A stretch of 64,000 nucleotides of DNA from Coptis chinensis (Eukaryota; Streptophyta; Magnoliopsida; Ranunculales; Ranunculaceae): NCBI GenBank assembly GCA_015680905.1, contig CM027384.1, forward strand, positions 64,673,001 through 64,737,000, in the 5' to 3' direction. Below, in pieces: positions 32,204 through 42,774 of the stretch (its first letter is position 1; each line of letters starts with the position of its first letter). Under the pieces are notes generated by a model that saw nothing but the letters and a program-made list of their open reading frames with translations, was not told the DNA's origin and made no database searches. A program made the translations under genes and the position numbers.

Positions 32204-32604
32204 GATCTAAAACAACCGACCTCCTAGCAAACTGTACAAAAAGATTGGCTAACTCCAAACAAGGAGGACAATATCTACCCACAACCAACAACGGCCTACG
32301 ATTCCATTCATCCTTACTCATCCCCACGATAACAGGAGATTTCCCCTTACCGACCTGAAAACTGAAATTCAGAGCACCCGACCTCCTCACAACAAAGTGC
32401 TCCAACACATCTGTTAAACAGATGTTATAACCCCTATCATTCAACAGATCCAATACATGGAAAATCCTCCAACTATTCCCTACGAACTGACAAAGGGCTT
32501 TTCCCAAATAATTCAGCACCTCCACAGTAAGACGGGATAGAGGCAACCTCATCCCAGCCTTCAACTGTCCATAACAAACAACTACTCCTCCACCCCAAGG
32601 AACG

Positions 32605-33722
32605 TGATAAATGTAAAATTGAATAATTTACCTATGAAATGAATGATGAAACTCAAAACGCAAGTGAAACTAAACTTAATTACGCGTTGCTATCAAAGAT
32701 TTTTATACTCTCAATTCTATCAAAATAGAGTGGAGTAAAAAGTTTGTTCCACTAGCTCTTAGTTCCTTAGCATTCAAGTTTTCTAGATTGACTAATCTAT
32801 TCAAAGTCTAATAAGAGCAATGGTGGGAATTATACTACGATGTTAATTAAAACTAGACGTAATATAAAGATTATAACTTTATTAAATGCAACTAAACAAT
32901 AATTGAATTCTAAATTAATAACTAAGAATTGAATAACAACAACTGAAATTAGATCTAACAATTTTAAATGACAAAATCGAAATGAATAAGAAATAATTAT
33001 TTTATTTATCTAATCAATGAAAAACTATGATTCCAAGAATTAATCTAAAACAATGTATGAAACTAATTAATTTAACTAATTGAATTCAAAAACTAGATCT
33101 ACAAGCTATTTTAGTGGCTACTTTTTATCCTATATTCTCTAACTATCATTTTCTTAAGAGCTAAGTCTTCTTTTATGTAAGGAGGAGACCAGATCTACAA
33201 TTTTGTGCATGGGCTGAGGAGCCATATTTTGGGCTGGAAAATCGAGCCCAAAGCCCAATTTCTTCAGTCCACAAAGCCCGTTTCAGCTGTCTTTGACTTT
33301 AGTAGACCTTTCGTCCACTTCTGCTCCTCTGATTGGGTCAAGGCTTAGACCATTGGAAAGCTCTTTCCGAGCCGGTCGTTTTGACATAAGATAAGGCCAA
33401 ATCTGAGGCCTGAGTCCAAAGATATGGTCTTTGGAAGTTCTGCTGACTTGTGCACTGTTTCTGCCCGCGTGGTCTTTGACTTTTGACCGGGCTTCATAAA
33501 GGCCTTGTCTCCTTGAATCTTGGCCTTTATCATAGAACTTCTTAGCAACCAACCCTTTGCTCCTTTATATCGCCAAAGTGGCACATTTCTGCACATAATT
33601 GACTTTGAAGCCTGAAACGCATAAAAACAAGTAATCAGTATTAACTCTTAATTATTACTCACATAATTGGTCTAAAAGTATGACTGTTACAGGGTTAAAA
33701 CTACAATTTTGGGCTCTTATCA
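32605..33722 (-). repeat. 3' LTR of element A
   Basis: Bounded by TGATAAATG and GGGCTCTTATCA, 1,118 bp. Its inner 600 bases resemble the LTR of element C. The left edge joins directly to coding sequence of element E's antisense gene. Confidence 0.85.
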
Positions 33723-33739
33723 AACCACCCCCAAACATC
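33723..33739 (-). other. Polypurine tract of element A
   Basis: Minus strand reads GATGTTTGGGGGTGGTT immediately before the LTR, the plus-strand primer for replication. Confidence 0.75.
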
Positions 33740-35624
33740 ATTTTGCTTGTCCTCAAGCAAATATGAGAAATTAGCATAAGTGACCAAAAATGGAGTTCTA
33801 ACTAATCTCGTTTCGCCGAGTGCGATTGTATTGACCATATGCAACAAAACCTTAAACCACTAGGAATTCCCTAGTGGACGAGTTATAGCCTCGTGAGAGT
33901 TTTCCAGTGAAGATACTCACAAACTTCATCTATACTACAACGACTCAGAAATAAAACTATTGTTTCCTTATCTATGTCTCAATTATCTTTACATCTCACT
34001 AGCAATGAACACAGAATAATCAAGTCGAAACCTAAGTTAATATATGCATAATAATCTATCATCAACAAATAAACATATTTACAATGAGTAATACTATGAG
34101 ATGAACTAGCAGGTCCGTTTATGAAAACTCGGAATAGCGTCCTTAAGTAGGTCCTCACATAAATGTCAAGACAAAAACCATTCTGATTTTTCCGCTCAAG
34201 TTTCACTACTCCAGTGTGCAGTGGGCACACTTTACCTTACAAACTCAATGACACACAAGGAAGCCAGAGTCGATCAACCACATCTGCCACTTACTATCAC
34301 ACTAATATATTCCTAATTGAGCTAGAGGTCTTTATTAGGTGTTGCGGGGATTAGGAGATGGTTTAAAACGGAAGGAAATGGATATTCAAAGATAACAAGT
34401 CTGAGATAATAGAGTCTTCATATTATTTAACTAGAGAAAACCTTTCTTTACTTTTGCTTCTACACTTTGTTTCCATCCTTAGCCATATTTTTTTTTTTTT
34501 TTTTTCTTTGGCTTTTGACTCCTTGATTCTATTTTTCAAGTTCTAACTTTTTATTTCCTTTTATATATTTTTATTTATTTATTTTTATTTGGATGGAAAC
34601 TTACTTTTCTCTTCTGAAGCGACTAACGAATTATTGATTTCAAAGGTTCTTCTCTTCCCTATTCTTCATCTCTATTCTCAAACTTATTCAAAGAATTGGG
34701 TAGGTTGATTTTTTTTTTTTTTTTTTTTTTTTTTTGTTTTGTAACAGGGTAAAGGATTTGTGGTTTATGAAAGGCTAAAGAAAGGCTTAGAGGGGGCGAC
34801 TAGCGGAAAATAATTTATAGATTTGAATTTCTGGCTATATCGATCCAAAGAAGGCCTATATTCTCGCTTAGGATATGGTATAGTGATCAAGCAAGTGGAC
34901 GTGTGATTTCTCTATCCGGATTTTACTTCTCCCTTGTGTCATTTCTCAAATGTTCACTCATATAAACCTTTAAGCTATATTCTCATAGGATTTGTAGAAT
35001 AAGTACTCTAGCCTAGATTTCAGAAACTACTGCCAACAATCATAGATACTCATGTAACATATTTATAGATAAATGCAAAGATTATTACCTACATATTAGC
35101 CTAAGTTTCTAAAAACTATTCTAATGCAAAAGCTACGTGAGACTTCTAGATTATTGAGAGCATAGAGAAAGAAAACAATACCAATATTCCTAAGTGCATA
35201 GCATACTTTTTATTTATATTTTTAAAATTTTTGAATTTTTTAGCTAGAAAACAAGTACATATTATACATATCTATATCCTAACAGATGCCTTAATTACAC
35301 GTGTTTTATGCCCCCAAACAAGAAGCATGTTTTGTCCTCAAAGTATTTTAAATAAAGAGGGTAGGAAAATACCATTGAAACACGTGAAATTTCGGAACAT
35401 CTGCAAAACAAGGCTATAACATACTAATATAGAAAAGAAAACTAACGCAACTCTATAAGAGTTCCACCCGTAATGGTGTTAATGAGAAACAAATTTGTTT
35501 AGGACATAAGCAGACACTAACTGAAATAAAAACTTACCTGCACTCCCGTTTAAACCTTTTCCTCCTTATTTCTCTCTTCAAAGAGATGAGGTTCCTTCAC
35601 ATCCTGCCATGCCATGATAACTTG
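33740..35624 (-). other. 3' untranslated region of element A
   Basis: No gene. It aligns by eye with element B 44,240-45,700 (for example TTTGCTTGTCCTCAAGCAAA and GAGCTAGAGGTCTTTATTAG in both). It has long T runs near 34,490 and 34,712, and an internal polypurine-like tract ATGCCCCCAAACAAGAAGC near 35,308. Confidence 0.65.
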
Positions 35625-36477
35625 TCAAGTCTGCCGCCGTGTGTCGTCAACTTGTGCTAACCTGTCTAGTGTTACTATGTCTGATGGGGTATAAGGAGCA
35701 ACCAAATGAGGTTGCACCTGCCATCCTGGCCAAGTCATTACTCGAAATGAGCGAACCACCCAATTGGTGGGTCTCATGACTTCAACCCTTTTCCAATCTG
35801 TGAACTGGGTACATAATTCAGGTAGACAACTGAGCATGATGCGGCAAACCAAAACGGGCATAAGAAGATACTTATGTCGCATGCTTTAGGCTCTCTTAAG
35901 ACTAGCCACTAATACTTTCGAAATGTCATATCGGTGACGCCCCTCGCCTAAAAGCAAGGAAAACGCGTCACCAAAGATTACTATTTGCGTAGTAAACGCT
36001 GTCACTCCCCCCTAGAATATTCATGAGGATGAATAACATGGTGGTGCCTACATTTAGGGACAAGCTACCAAGGGCTATGTTGTAATGCCCTTGGTCCATT
36101 ATACGAAATACCCCTCCCCCATAATACTCATGGAAATATGTATAGTCATAGAGGTATGAATTATCGATCATATATCCCCACGTGTGAATAGGATCAGGTA
36201 TTGGTATTCCCAAAACTAATGCTACCACATACTTATTGAATTCTAGGGGTGTGTCATCAACCGTGACGGAGAATTCTTGTTCTCCATCCTGGTTACAATA
36301 GAACTTAACATTATTGTAGAAAAATTCAGTAAGCTTAGGTGAATAAGAGTCGTCTTCACTTACCAGAAGATGCCTCCATCCGAACTGCATGATCCTCTCG
36401 CAGAACCAATGTCCATAAGACTCGCTCTCCAACAAGTGTTCGAAAGACTGCTCCAGTATTACTATAGGAGAAGTCAT
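35625..36477 (-). pseudogene. Element A beta ORF, plant-transposon-protein-like
   Basis: Starts at MTSPIVILEQSFEHLLESES (36,477), the start shared with element C. The frame runs through GWRHLLVSEDDSYSP, a FYNNVKF segment and VDDTPLEFNKYVVALVLGIP to a stop at 35,968; the rest of the family domain follows in broken frames to 35,625 (WVVRSFRVMTWPG near 35,750). The open frame extends upstream to 37,062, but those 195 codons translate the GC-rich motif cluster (repeated ERxLRP) and are not conserved as protein in C, so I exclude them. Resembles the 'putative plant transposon protein' family; no signal peptide or membrane anchor is evident, so an envelope role is not supported. It is the last gene before the 3' LTR. 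Confidence 0.6.
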
Positions 36478-36544
36478 CACAAAACTACTCTCTAGAACAG
36501 CTGCGACTATCCCGAAACAACCCTTGAAAAACTTGAAATTTTTG

Positions 36545-36835
36545 GTGCCCACAGGGGTCAAGGCGCAGGTGCGCTCAAGGTATGCCTGGGATGGGCGCGG
36601 GTGCGCTTTGTTGAGTTTCGATAACCAGGCACTTGGGAACAAGGTGCGCTCACCTTTAGCCTGGGATGGGCGCAGGGTGCGCTCAGGATGAAAATTGGAA
36701 TTCCAGTGTTTTGGGCGCAGGTGGCGCTCAGGTTTGTGATGGAGAGGGCGCAGGTTGCGCTCAGGGTAGAATTCCTCTAACAGTGCTGAAGGCGCAGGTG
36801 GCGCTCCACTGGGGCGCAGGTGCGCTCTGGGAGCT
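36545..36835. repeat. GC-rich motif cluster in element A
   Basis: Six to seven copies of GGGCGCAGGTnGCGCTCAGG, spaced 30-60 bases, directly upstream (element sense) of the beta ORF. Same motif and place as in element C. Confidence 0.75.
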
Positions 36836-37079
36836 GTGAGGCCGAAGTGCGAAGGAAAAATATGGTAAAATGGGAATGAAACGTGAGAGATGAATGTGAG
36901 ATTTAGTTGGGGTTGTGAGTGTAGAATGAATATAGTTTTTATAGGATTTAAGTTGCTAAAACGAATCGGAAAGTTACCAAAAAGTTGTAAGGCAATTGCC
37001 ATAAATAATAAAATTTCCAAAACCGAAAACGGAAACAACCCATATTCTCTATTCCAAAACAAACCTAATATCTTTTAGG

Positions 37080-37638
37080 TTGAATTTAGGTTAGATACTG
37101 CCTAATTTATCGAGATTTCATCCTAACACAATATCTATTTATAGTGATGCCCATATCAGCAATATTCTCAACCCTCACTCCAAAACAACTTCTGAAAATA
37201 GATGATCATATAACGAATTATGTTAGGCTAAATAATACCACCCCCAAACAATTCGGGAAGGTGGGATTAATGATAAGAACAACGCATAATTCAAAATTAA
37301 CCAACTTATATTAAAATTGAATTCCAAATAACATATGACAACCAAATTCAAATTTAATTCTCGAACTAATCTTTTACATCCGTATTTAAATAAAACAAAT
37401 ACAATAAAACAAATCAACTCATTAGATCCCTAAACCACTTTCGCCGCTAGTAGTGGAATGCGCCGAGAAGCAGATGGCCCTTGGACTTCGATGGGCCGAG
37501 CCATCCGTCTTCGGGCGACGACGCCGTGCCTCCTCATCGCTTCCTCCTCGAAAAGAACCCCCAGGGTGGGAAGCGTCACAAGCATGTCGCGCTCGAACCG
37601 GGCTGGCTGGCGTCCATCTCGGCCCTCGTCTGTTCCCA
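37080..37638 (-). other. Element A spacer between alpha and beta ORFs
   Basis: Includes a polypurine-like tract TACCACCCCCAAACAATTCG (about 37,229) and sequence shared with element C 660-890. The part 37,430-37,640 is the decayed end of the alpha frame. Confidence 0.55.
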
Positions 37639-38543
37639 CTACTCATCCTCGCACCGGGCACGAGTCTCGAAGTTATGATGCATGGTAGCTTGCCGAGTTT
37701 GGAGGTCTTCACAAATAGTATTGAGAGAACGCATGCCATGGTGAATCACAGCCATGCGTTCTGCATCCGACCTACACCTCGTCAAGGCATCGACATCAAA
37801 ACAAGTCGTGTCATCCTCATTCTCCGAGTCACTCTCCTCGACTACCCTCTCTTCAGGCAACCTCCAAACTCTTTGGATACACTCCATATAAATATGATGA
37901 TTTCGGTGCTCCTTCAGGCAAATCCTATCAGACCTCGGAGTCGCTCTCAAGGTTATCATGATCTTCGTTATCAAAATAGGGAGAGGTGCAATAATCTTTC
38001 CAACTCCCATAATCATGTTACGTAAAAACTCCAAAATACAGAACTCATACTTTTGCTCCTGGAGTATCCATAGAACGTGAAGGCAGTTCAAACCGATATC
38101 ACTGACTTTCTCCTTCCCTATGACATTCCTACCAATCCACTGAGCTACAGCCAGCTGGTTGGTTCGGAGAGACGAGTGGCGAACACAATGCGAGCTCGCA
38201 TTGTAGTTCCCTTCCGCAACAGTCGCGTTCATCAAAGGTTCTACAGCAGTAAAACCGAAATCTGTAATGTGGCATCGAGATGGTGTCTAGGTGGAATGCC
38301 TAAAATCTCAGCCAACAACCCAGTAGTAACCTCTCTCCTCCTCCCAGCCACCTTAACAAAAATTCGATCCCTATTCAACTCCCTCGTCTTATAAAACTCT
38401 CGGACCAAATCTTTGTGGTTAAAATCGTCTGTCGAGTACCACAAACCACTCCAGTCTCTCCTAACCATCTCGTCACCGTAAAACGGTGTGAAGTGGTCGG
38501 CAGTAAAAGCGTGCTCCGGCAATATCCGACGTCTTTGAGCCAT
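37639..38543 (-). pseudogene. Element A alpha ORF, plant-transposon-protein-like
   Basis: Starts MAQRRRILPEHAFTADHF (38,543). Family signatures are WSGLWY, LVREFYKTRE, RREVTTGLLAEILGIP, then after a one-step frameshift near 38,255, NQLAVAQWIGRNVIGKEKV and VLWILQEQKYEFCILEFL. The Trp, the helical segment and the spacing match the 'putative plant transposon protein' family. The C-terminal part is a Gln/Arg-rich, probably coiled region. The alpha start MAxRR is shared with two ORFs of element B (54,146 and 52,008), which sets it apart from the beta type. It follows pol with a 1-kb spacer. Confidence 0.65.
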
Positions 38544-39552
38544 TGGAGTTTTTATAAGATGTGTGGGTTTGAATAAGGTAGGGGACTTGTTTTGAAAACA
38601 CCCTAACTAAAAATAATGGCAGGAGGCGCGGTGGTGGTGGTGGCAGTCAAAATTTTTGAATTTTGGGTGATGTTTGGTTGTTTAAGTTGGTGGAGGTGGT
38701 GGTTGTTGTAGTTAGGAGGAGATTTGGGGTGGGTTTCAACTTTGGGCGTGGGTGTATTTAGGTTTTTTTTTTTAGGTTAGGTTTTTAAAGCTTTGATGTT
38801 TGGTAATGGCGGTTTGGAGAATGGAATCGCGACAGTTGGTGTGAAAGAAAGAGCAAGTGCGCTCGAAGTTGGGCCAAGCCCACTTGATTTTCAGATTTTG
38901 ATTTTTTGATATTTCGCGCAACTTCAAACTTAAATTGCCGCTTCGTTACCAGGCCGATTTTTGCGAATGACGTATGGAAATGATCAGGAGAGAATTTCCA
39001 ATCCAATGATCCATAAAACGCTCTAATCCGACCATTGGTAACATATAAGAAGATGGAAAACACCTCGAAGTACGTGCATAACGTAAGTTATGCGAACGAA
39101 TGAAATCTAATTTCATAGATAATGTCAACCCGAATCGTAATACAATTAAACGGTCTAACCAACACAACTGGAGAGTTGAATAATCCAGGATGGAATGAAC
39201 ACCCCACCCCCAAACAAATTTTAGACACAGAGTTGAGAAAATTTGTTTTAAAAAGTGGGTCCCGAGACTTCTTAACTTACTATGTTTGTGATTTTAACAA
39301 ATTTTTTTTTATTTTTTATGAATAAAATTTAATATAAGAAAAGAAGAAAGCATTAAATGCATAATTCACACCATAGAGGGACATGACTCAAAAAATCGAA
39401 AACATGCAAATGATGGAAAACGCGTGAATTATGTTAAACGTGGACTTAAGATCCGGTACTTACAGCCACACACTCCATAGGGAGGGCCCGGTTACCTTAA
39501 TAGTGCACTTACCAATATATGGAAATGAAAGGAAGTACACCAATGAAAAATG
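38544..39552 (-). other. Element A spacer between pol and alpha ORF
   Basis: No supported gene. It holds a G/T-rich stretch (38,620-38,770) and a polypurine-like tract, CACCCCACCCCCAAACAAAT (about 39,201), followed by sequence shared with element C 1,085-1,110. Confidence 0.55.
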
Positions 39553-40308
39553 TCAGTCCTCATAGATAGGATCCTGTAAAAGGACTTCCTCTACATCAAG
39601 GGACAATAGCTCGTGAAAATGTTTCAACCGTTGGCTATTTACTTGAAAGGTAATGTTGTCCTTGGGATTTACCAAGGTGATTGCCCCATAAGGGGTGACT
39701 TCAGTAACCAGAAAAGGACCAGTCCAATGGGTTTTTAATTTCCCTGGAAAAATATGTAGATGGGAATTGTAAAGTAAGACCTTTTGACCTACCACAAACT
39801 CTTTGCGCAAAATTTGCTTATCATGAACACGTTTCATGGTAGCTTTATAATCCTTTATGAGGTCATAAGAATCGCTACGGATTTCTTCAAGCTCATTCAA
39901 TTGCAACTTACACTTGACACCCGCCTCATCAAAATTGAAGTTAAGGCTTTTTATAGCCCACATAGCGCGGTGCTCCAATTCAATCGCAAATGACAAGGTT
40001 TCCCAAATACAAGTCTAAAGGGAGACATACCTATAGGAGTTTTGAAAGCAGTCCTATATGCCCATAAGGCATCAGATAGACGCTTTGACCAGTCTTTCCT
40101 ATCAGGATTTACAGTTGTTTCTAAGATTTTTTTGATTTCCCTATTAGAAACTTCTACTTATCCGCTAGTTTGTGGATGATACGGAGTTGCTACCTTATGT
40201 GTAACTCCATATTTCTTCACAAGAGATGCAACAACTCTGTTTCAAAAATGTGTTCCACCATCACTAATGATGGCCTTGGGAATGCCAAATCAACAAAAAA
40301 TATACTCT
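39553..40308 (-). pseudogene. Element A integrase, C-terminal half (frameshifted)
   Basis: Continues the integrase after a frame break near 40,310. The region 40,300-40,000 holds [13 protein letters not shown] (second Asp) and [14 protein letters not shown] in pieces, with a stop before the catalytic Glu segment. The last frame, 39,996-39,553 (147 codons), is the C-terminal domain: ELEEIRSDSYDLIKDYKATM, FPGKLKTHWTGPFLVTEV and NSQRLKHFHELL, as in Athila integrases. Confidence 0.8.
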
Positions 40309-41988
40309 TTAACAAAAAAACACAACTGTCTTATGGTCATTACTAAGGCAAGCCATGGCCTCTATCCATTTAGACACGTAGTCCACGACAACTAGAATAT
40401 AGATGAAGCCGTGGGAAACTGGAAAGGGACCCATGAAATCAATGCCCCATACGTCAAAAATTTCTACCACCATGATTGGATTCAATGGCATCATATTACG
40501 CTTCATGATTCGCCCAGGTTGTTGGCAACGAATGTCCGCCTTGCAATGCACTTGGGCATCTTTAAAGAGAGTAGGCCAATAAAACCCACATTGTAAAATT
40601 TTAGCAGCTATTTTCATACCACTGAAATGGCCACCACACTCTTTTTCATGGCAAAATGAGAGAACCTCATTATATTCCCACTGGGGAATACAACGATAAA
40701 TAATCTGATCCGTACAATACTTAAAAAGGTAGGGCTCATCCCAGTAGTATAGCTTAACTCTGGCCAAGAACTTCTTACGTTCATTTCTTGACCAATCATA
40801 AGGAATAGCATCAGCAGCTAAATAATTCACGATCTCAGCATACCATGGTGTAGAAAAAATAGCATACAAATACTCATCAGGAAAAGAGTCGGGTATGGAC
40901 TCCGAATCACTATCATCGTCGTTTGTCAGTCTAGATAAGTGGTCGGCAACTACGTTTTCGACCCCTCTTTTGTCCTTTATTTCTAATGTGAACTCTTGCA
41001 GGAGGAGAATCCATCGGATCAATCTCTGCTTAGCATCCTTCTTTGCGAGAAGGTACCTAAAGGCTGCATGGTCGGTATAAACTAGGGTCTTAGAACCAAC
41101 CAAATAAGGATGAAACTTATCTAAAGCATAAACGATAGCTAAGAATTCTTTTTCAGTAGTTATATAATTCCTTTGAGCATCGTTTAGAGTTTTACTAGCA
41201 TAATAAATAACAGTAGATTTATTATCTAGTTTCTGTCCCAAGACAGCACCAACTGCATAATCACTAGCATCACACATGAGTTCGAAAGGTTTAGACCAAT
41301 CGGGAGGCTGTATAATGGGTGCAGAAGTTAAGGCGGCTTTTAAAGTTTCAAAAGCCTGTTTAAAGTTAAAATTAAAATCAAAGATGGCATCCTTTAAAAG
41401 CAGATTAGTTAGCGGCCTAGCTATTTTCGAAAAATCTTTGATAAAGCACCTATAAAAACCTGCATGGCCTAGAAAGGCTCTAATATCATGGATAGTCTGT
41501 GGTATAGGTAGAGTCGCTATCTTATCTAGTTTGGCCTTATCAACTTCTATGCCATCACTAGATACAATGTGACCTAGTACTATGCCCTTTTTTACCATGA
41601 AATGACATTTTTCCCAATTTAAAACTAGACTCTTCTCTTCACACCGTGTCAAAACCTTAGATATATTAGACAGGCAATCAGTGAAAGAGTCTCTATAGAT
41701 AGAAAAATCATCCATGAATACTTCCATGAAATGCTCTACCATGTCACTAAATATATGAAGCATACACCGCTCGAAGGTACCAGGAGCATTACAAAGGCCA
41801 AAAGGCATTCCTTTATAGGCGTATGTTCCAAAAGGACATGTAAAGGTAGTCTTTTCTTGGTCATCAATATCAATAATAATTTGGAAATAGCCAGAGTACC
41901 CATCCAAAAAACAGTAAAAAGTATGACCAGCTAGACGTTCTAGCATTTGATCTATAAAGGGTAATGGAAAATGATCCATTCGTGTCAT
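40309..41988 (-). CDS. Element A reverse transcriptase-RNase H-integrase N-terminal half (open frame, 559 codons)
   Basis: Residue order: reverse transcriptase from residue 1 with motif A FLDGYSGY (27-34) and catalytic FMDDF (91-95); RNase H about 235-355 with [12 protein letters not shown] (239-250), [16 protein letters not shown] and VVADHLSRL; integrase zinc domain near 440-490 ([13 protein letters not shown] ... CKADIRCQ); and the start of the integrase core with GIDFMGPFP (first Asp). All key residues of the polymerase and RNase H are present. The frame opens only after a stop in the N-terminal fingers (near 42,025) and ends where the integrase frame slips, so it is a fragment of the pol polyprotein with no start of its own. 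Family: Athila lineage of Ty3/gypsy. Confidence 0.9.
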   Translation of the reverse strand: MTRMDHFPLPFIDQMLERLAGHTFYCFLDGYSGYFQIIIDIDDQEKTTFTCPFGTYAYKGMPFGLCNAPGTFERCMLHIFSDMVEHFMEVFMDDFSIYRDSFTDCLSNISKVLTRCEEKSLVLNWEKCHFMVKKGIVLGHIVSSDGIEVDKAKLDKIATLPIPQTIHDIRAFLGHAGFYRCFIKDFSKIARPLTNLLLKDAIFDFNFNFKQAFETLKAALTSAPIIQPPDWSKPFELMCDASDYAVGAVLGQKLDNKSTVIYYASKTLNDAQRNYITTEKEFLAIVYALDKFHPYLVGSKTLVYTDHAAFRYLLAKKDAKQRLIRWILLLQEFTLEIKDKRGVENVVADHLSRLTNDDDSDSESIPDSFPDEYLYAIFSTPWYAEIVNYLAADAIPYDWSRNERKKFLARVKLYYWDEPYLFKYCTDQIIYRCIPQWEYNEVLSFCHEKECGGHFSGMKIAAKILQCGFYWPTLFKDAQVHCKADIRCQQPGRIMKRNMMPLNPIMVVEIFDVWGIDFMGPFPVSHGFIYILVVVDYVSKWIEAMACLSNDHKTVVFFC

Positions 41989-42774
41989 GGCATTTAAACG
42001 TATGTAATCAATATAGATCCTCTATTTCATAGGACCATGTGTGGCAACATATTCACTCTTGGCATTACGTACCATTGTAATCTCTGATTTTTTTGGAACT
42101 ACATGAATGGGACTGACCCATTCGCTATCAGAGATTAGGTATATGATACCCGCATCAAGTAACCGTAAGACTTCTTCCCCCGACCATGGCCGGTTCAAAC
42201 GACCGAGGTTCGCGAGAAGTCTTTGCGTTATCCTCTAAATGGATACGGTGAGTGCACACATTAGGGTCAATTCCCTTAATATCGGCTAGGGACCAACCAA
42301 TCGCAGAACGATGTTCCTTAATCACCCTGATTAAACGTGTCTCTTCCTCCTTAGATAACAGAGAAGATATAATTACCGGATAGCTACCATCTGGATCAAG
42401 TTGAATATATTTTAACTCAGGAGGAAGAGGTTTAAGTACCGGGGTGGTTGGTATGTCGATAAAAGCTTCTGGGGTGTCCTCATTTTAAGTAATGAATACT
42501 TGCTTAGGCAACAGGTCTTCGAACTATGTATATGGAGCAATCGAAGGTTCTACGATTTGTGTAGACTCGAAGATGGTGTTGACTTCTTGTACGTAGGAGT
42601 CATCGACAAAATCTGAACTTCCAAAAGAAAGGAATTTATGCATATGGTTTTCTGAAAACGTATTATTAAAGTAATCTTGCGCTAAGCTCTCGATCATGCT
42701 AATATCTCCATCTGTAGACGAATCTGGTAACTGTTTCATCATTTTAAAAACATTTACCTAAACCGAAAGATGGC
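41989..42774 (-). pseudogene. Element A pol, protease-RT linker, cut by element B
   Basis: Short frames include the linker 42,742-42,524 (MMKQLPDSSTDGDISMIESL) and the RT fingers (SEWVSPIHVVPKK, near 42,100). The linker matches element B around 58,900 (VNVFKLMKQL). The match stops at the B junction, leaving HLSV of A at the edge; B sits inside this codon run. Confidence 0.8.

Larger units (their letters stand above)
23750..32604 (+). mobile_element. Element E: Tat-lineage Ty3/gypsy retrotransposon with antisense ORF (3' end displaced by element A)
   Basis: In order: 450-bp LTR, primer binding site, gag, a long protease-RT-RNase H frame, integrase, a repeat-bearing spacer, and a spliced gene on the opposite strand. 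Two RNase H domains in pol and the antisense ORF define the Tat lineage. It cuts element F's 3' LTR (target ATGAT). It is itself cut inside the antisense gene by element A at 32,605. Its 3' LTR is not in the window. Confidence 0.85.
30478..32604 (-). pseudogene. Antisense ORF of element E, 'putative gypsy type transposon' protein family, three exons, 5' truncated
   Basis: Exon 1 (32,604-32,204): conserved KAGMRLPLSRLTVEVLNYL and NSWRIFHVLDLLNDRGYNI. Exon 2 (32,142-31,104): SWEEKQALLGEVAHYF, a Ser/Asp-rich repeat zone with SAGDADRS and SSGDADRS units (about 31,800-31,650), a basic KRHSEVVETEGAKRSR segment, and a closing domain up to SLCF. Exon 3 (31,020-30,478): a coiled coil (KKELDATKEAYDKLVAEQQ) and an acidic tail. 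Both joins keep the frame. The protein matches D's antisense ORF along the first domain. Decay: one frameshift near 31,940-31,850, a TGA at 31,491 and a TAG near 30,754. The frame stays open up to 32,604, where element A cuts it. Role unknown; the basic patch suggests a nuclear protein, which is inference. Confidence 0.7.
32605..42774 (-). mobile_element. Element A: Athila-like Ty3/gypsy retrotransposon (3' part; gag side displaced by element B)
   Basis: The left end is a 3' LTR with a polypurine tract on its inner side. Reading right to left: part of pol, reverse transcriptase-RNase H, integrase, spacer, alpha ORF, beta ORF, 3' untranslated region. Element B cuts A inside the protease to RT linker at 42,774/42,775, so gag, protease and the 5' LTR must lie right of B. 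Target duplication for A is expected to be GAACG (32,600-32,604). Confidence 0.85.

Noticed and set aside
29578-32604. 3' LTR of element E
   Set aside because: No copy of TGTAAGTACC or the LTR body was found; E is cut by A at 32,605.
36478-37062. N-terminal 195 codons of the long frame in element A as part of the protein
   Set aside because: The sequence translates the GC-rich motif cluster, and the conserved start with element C is at 36,477.
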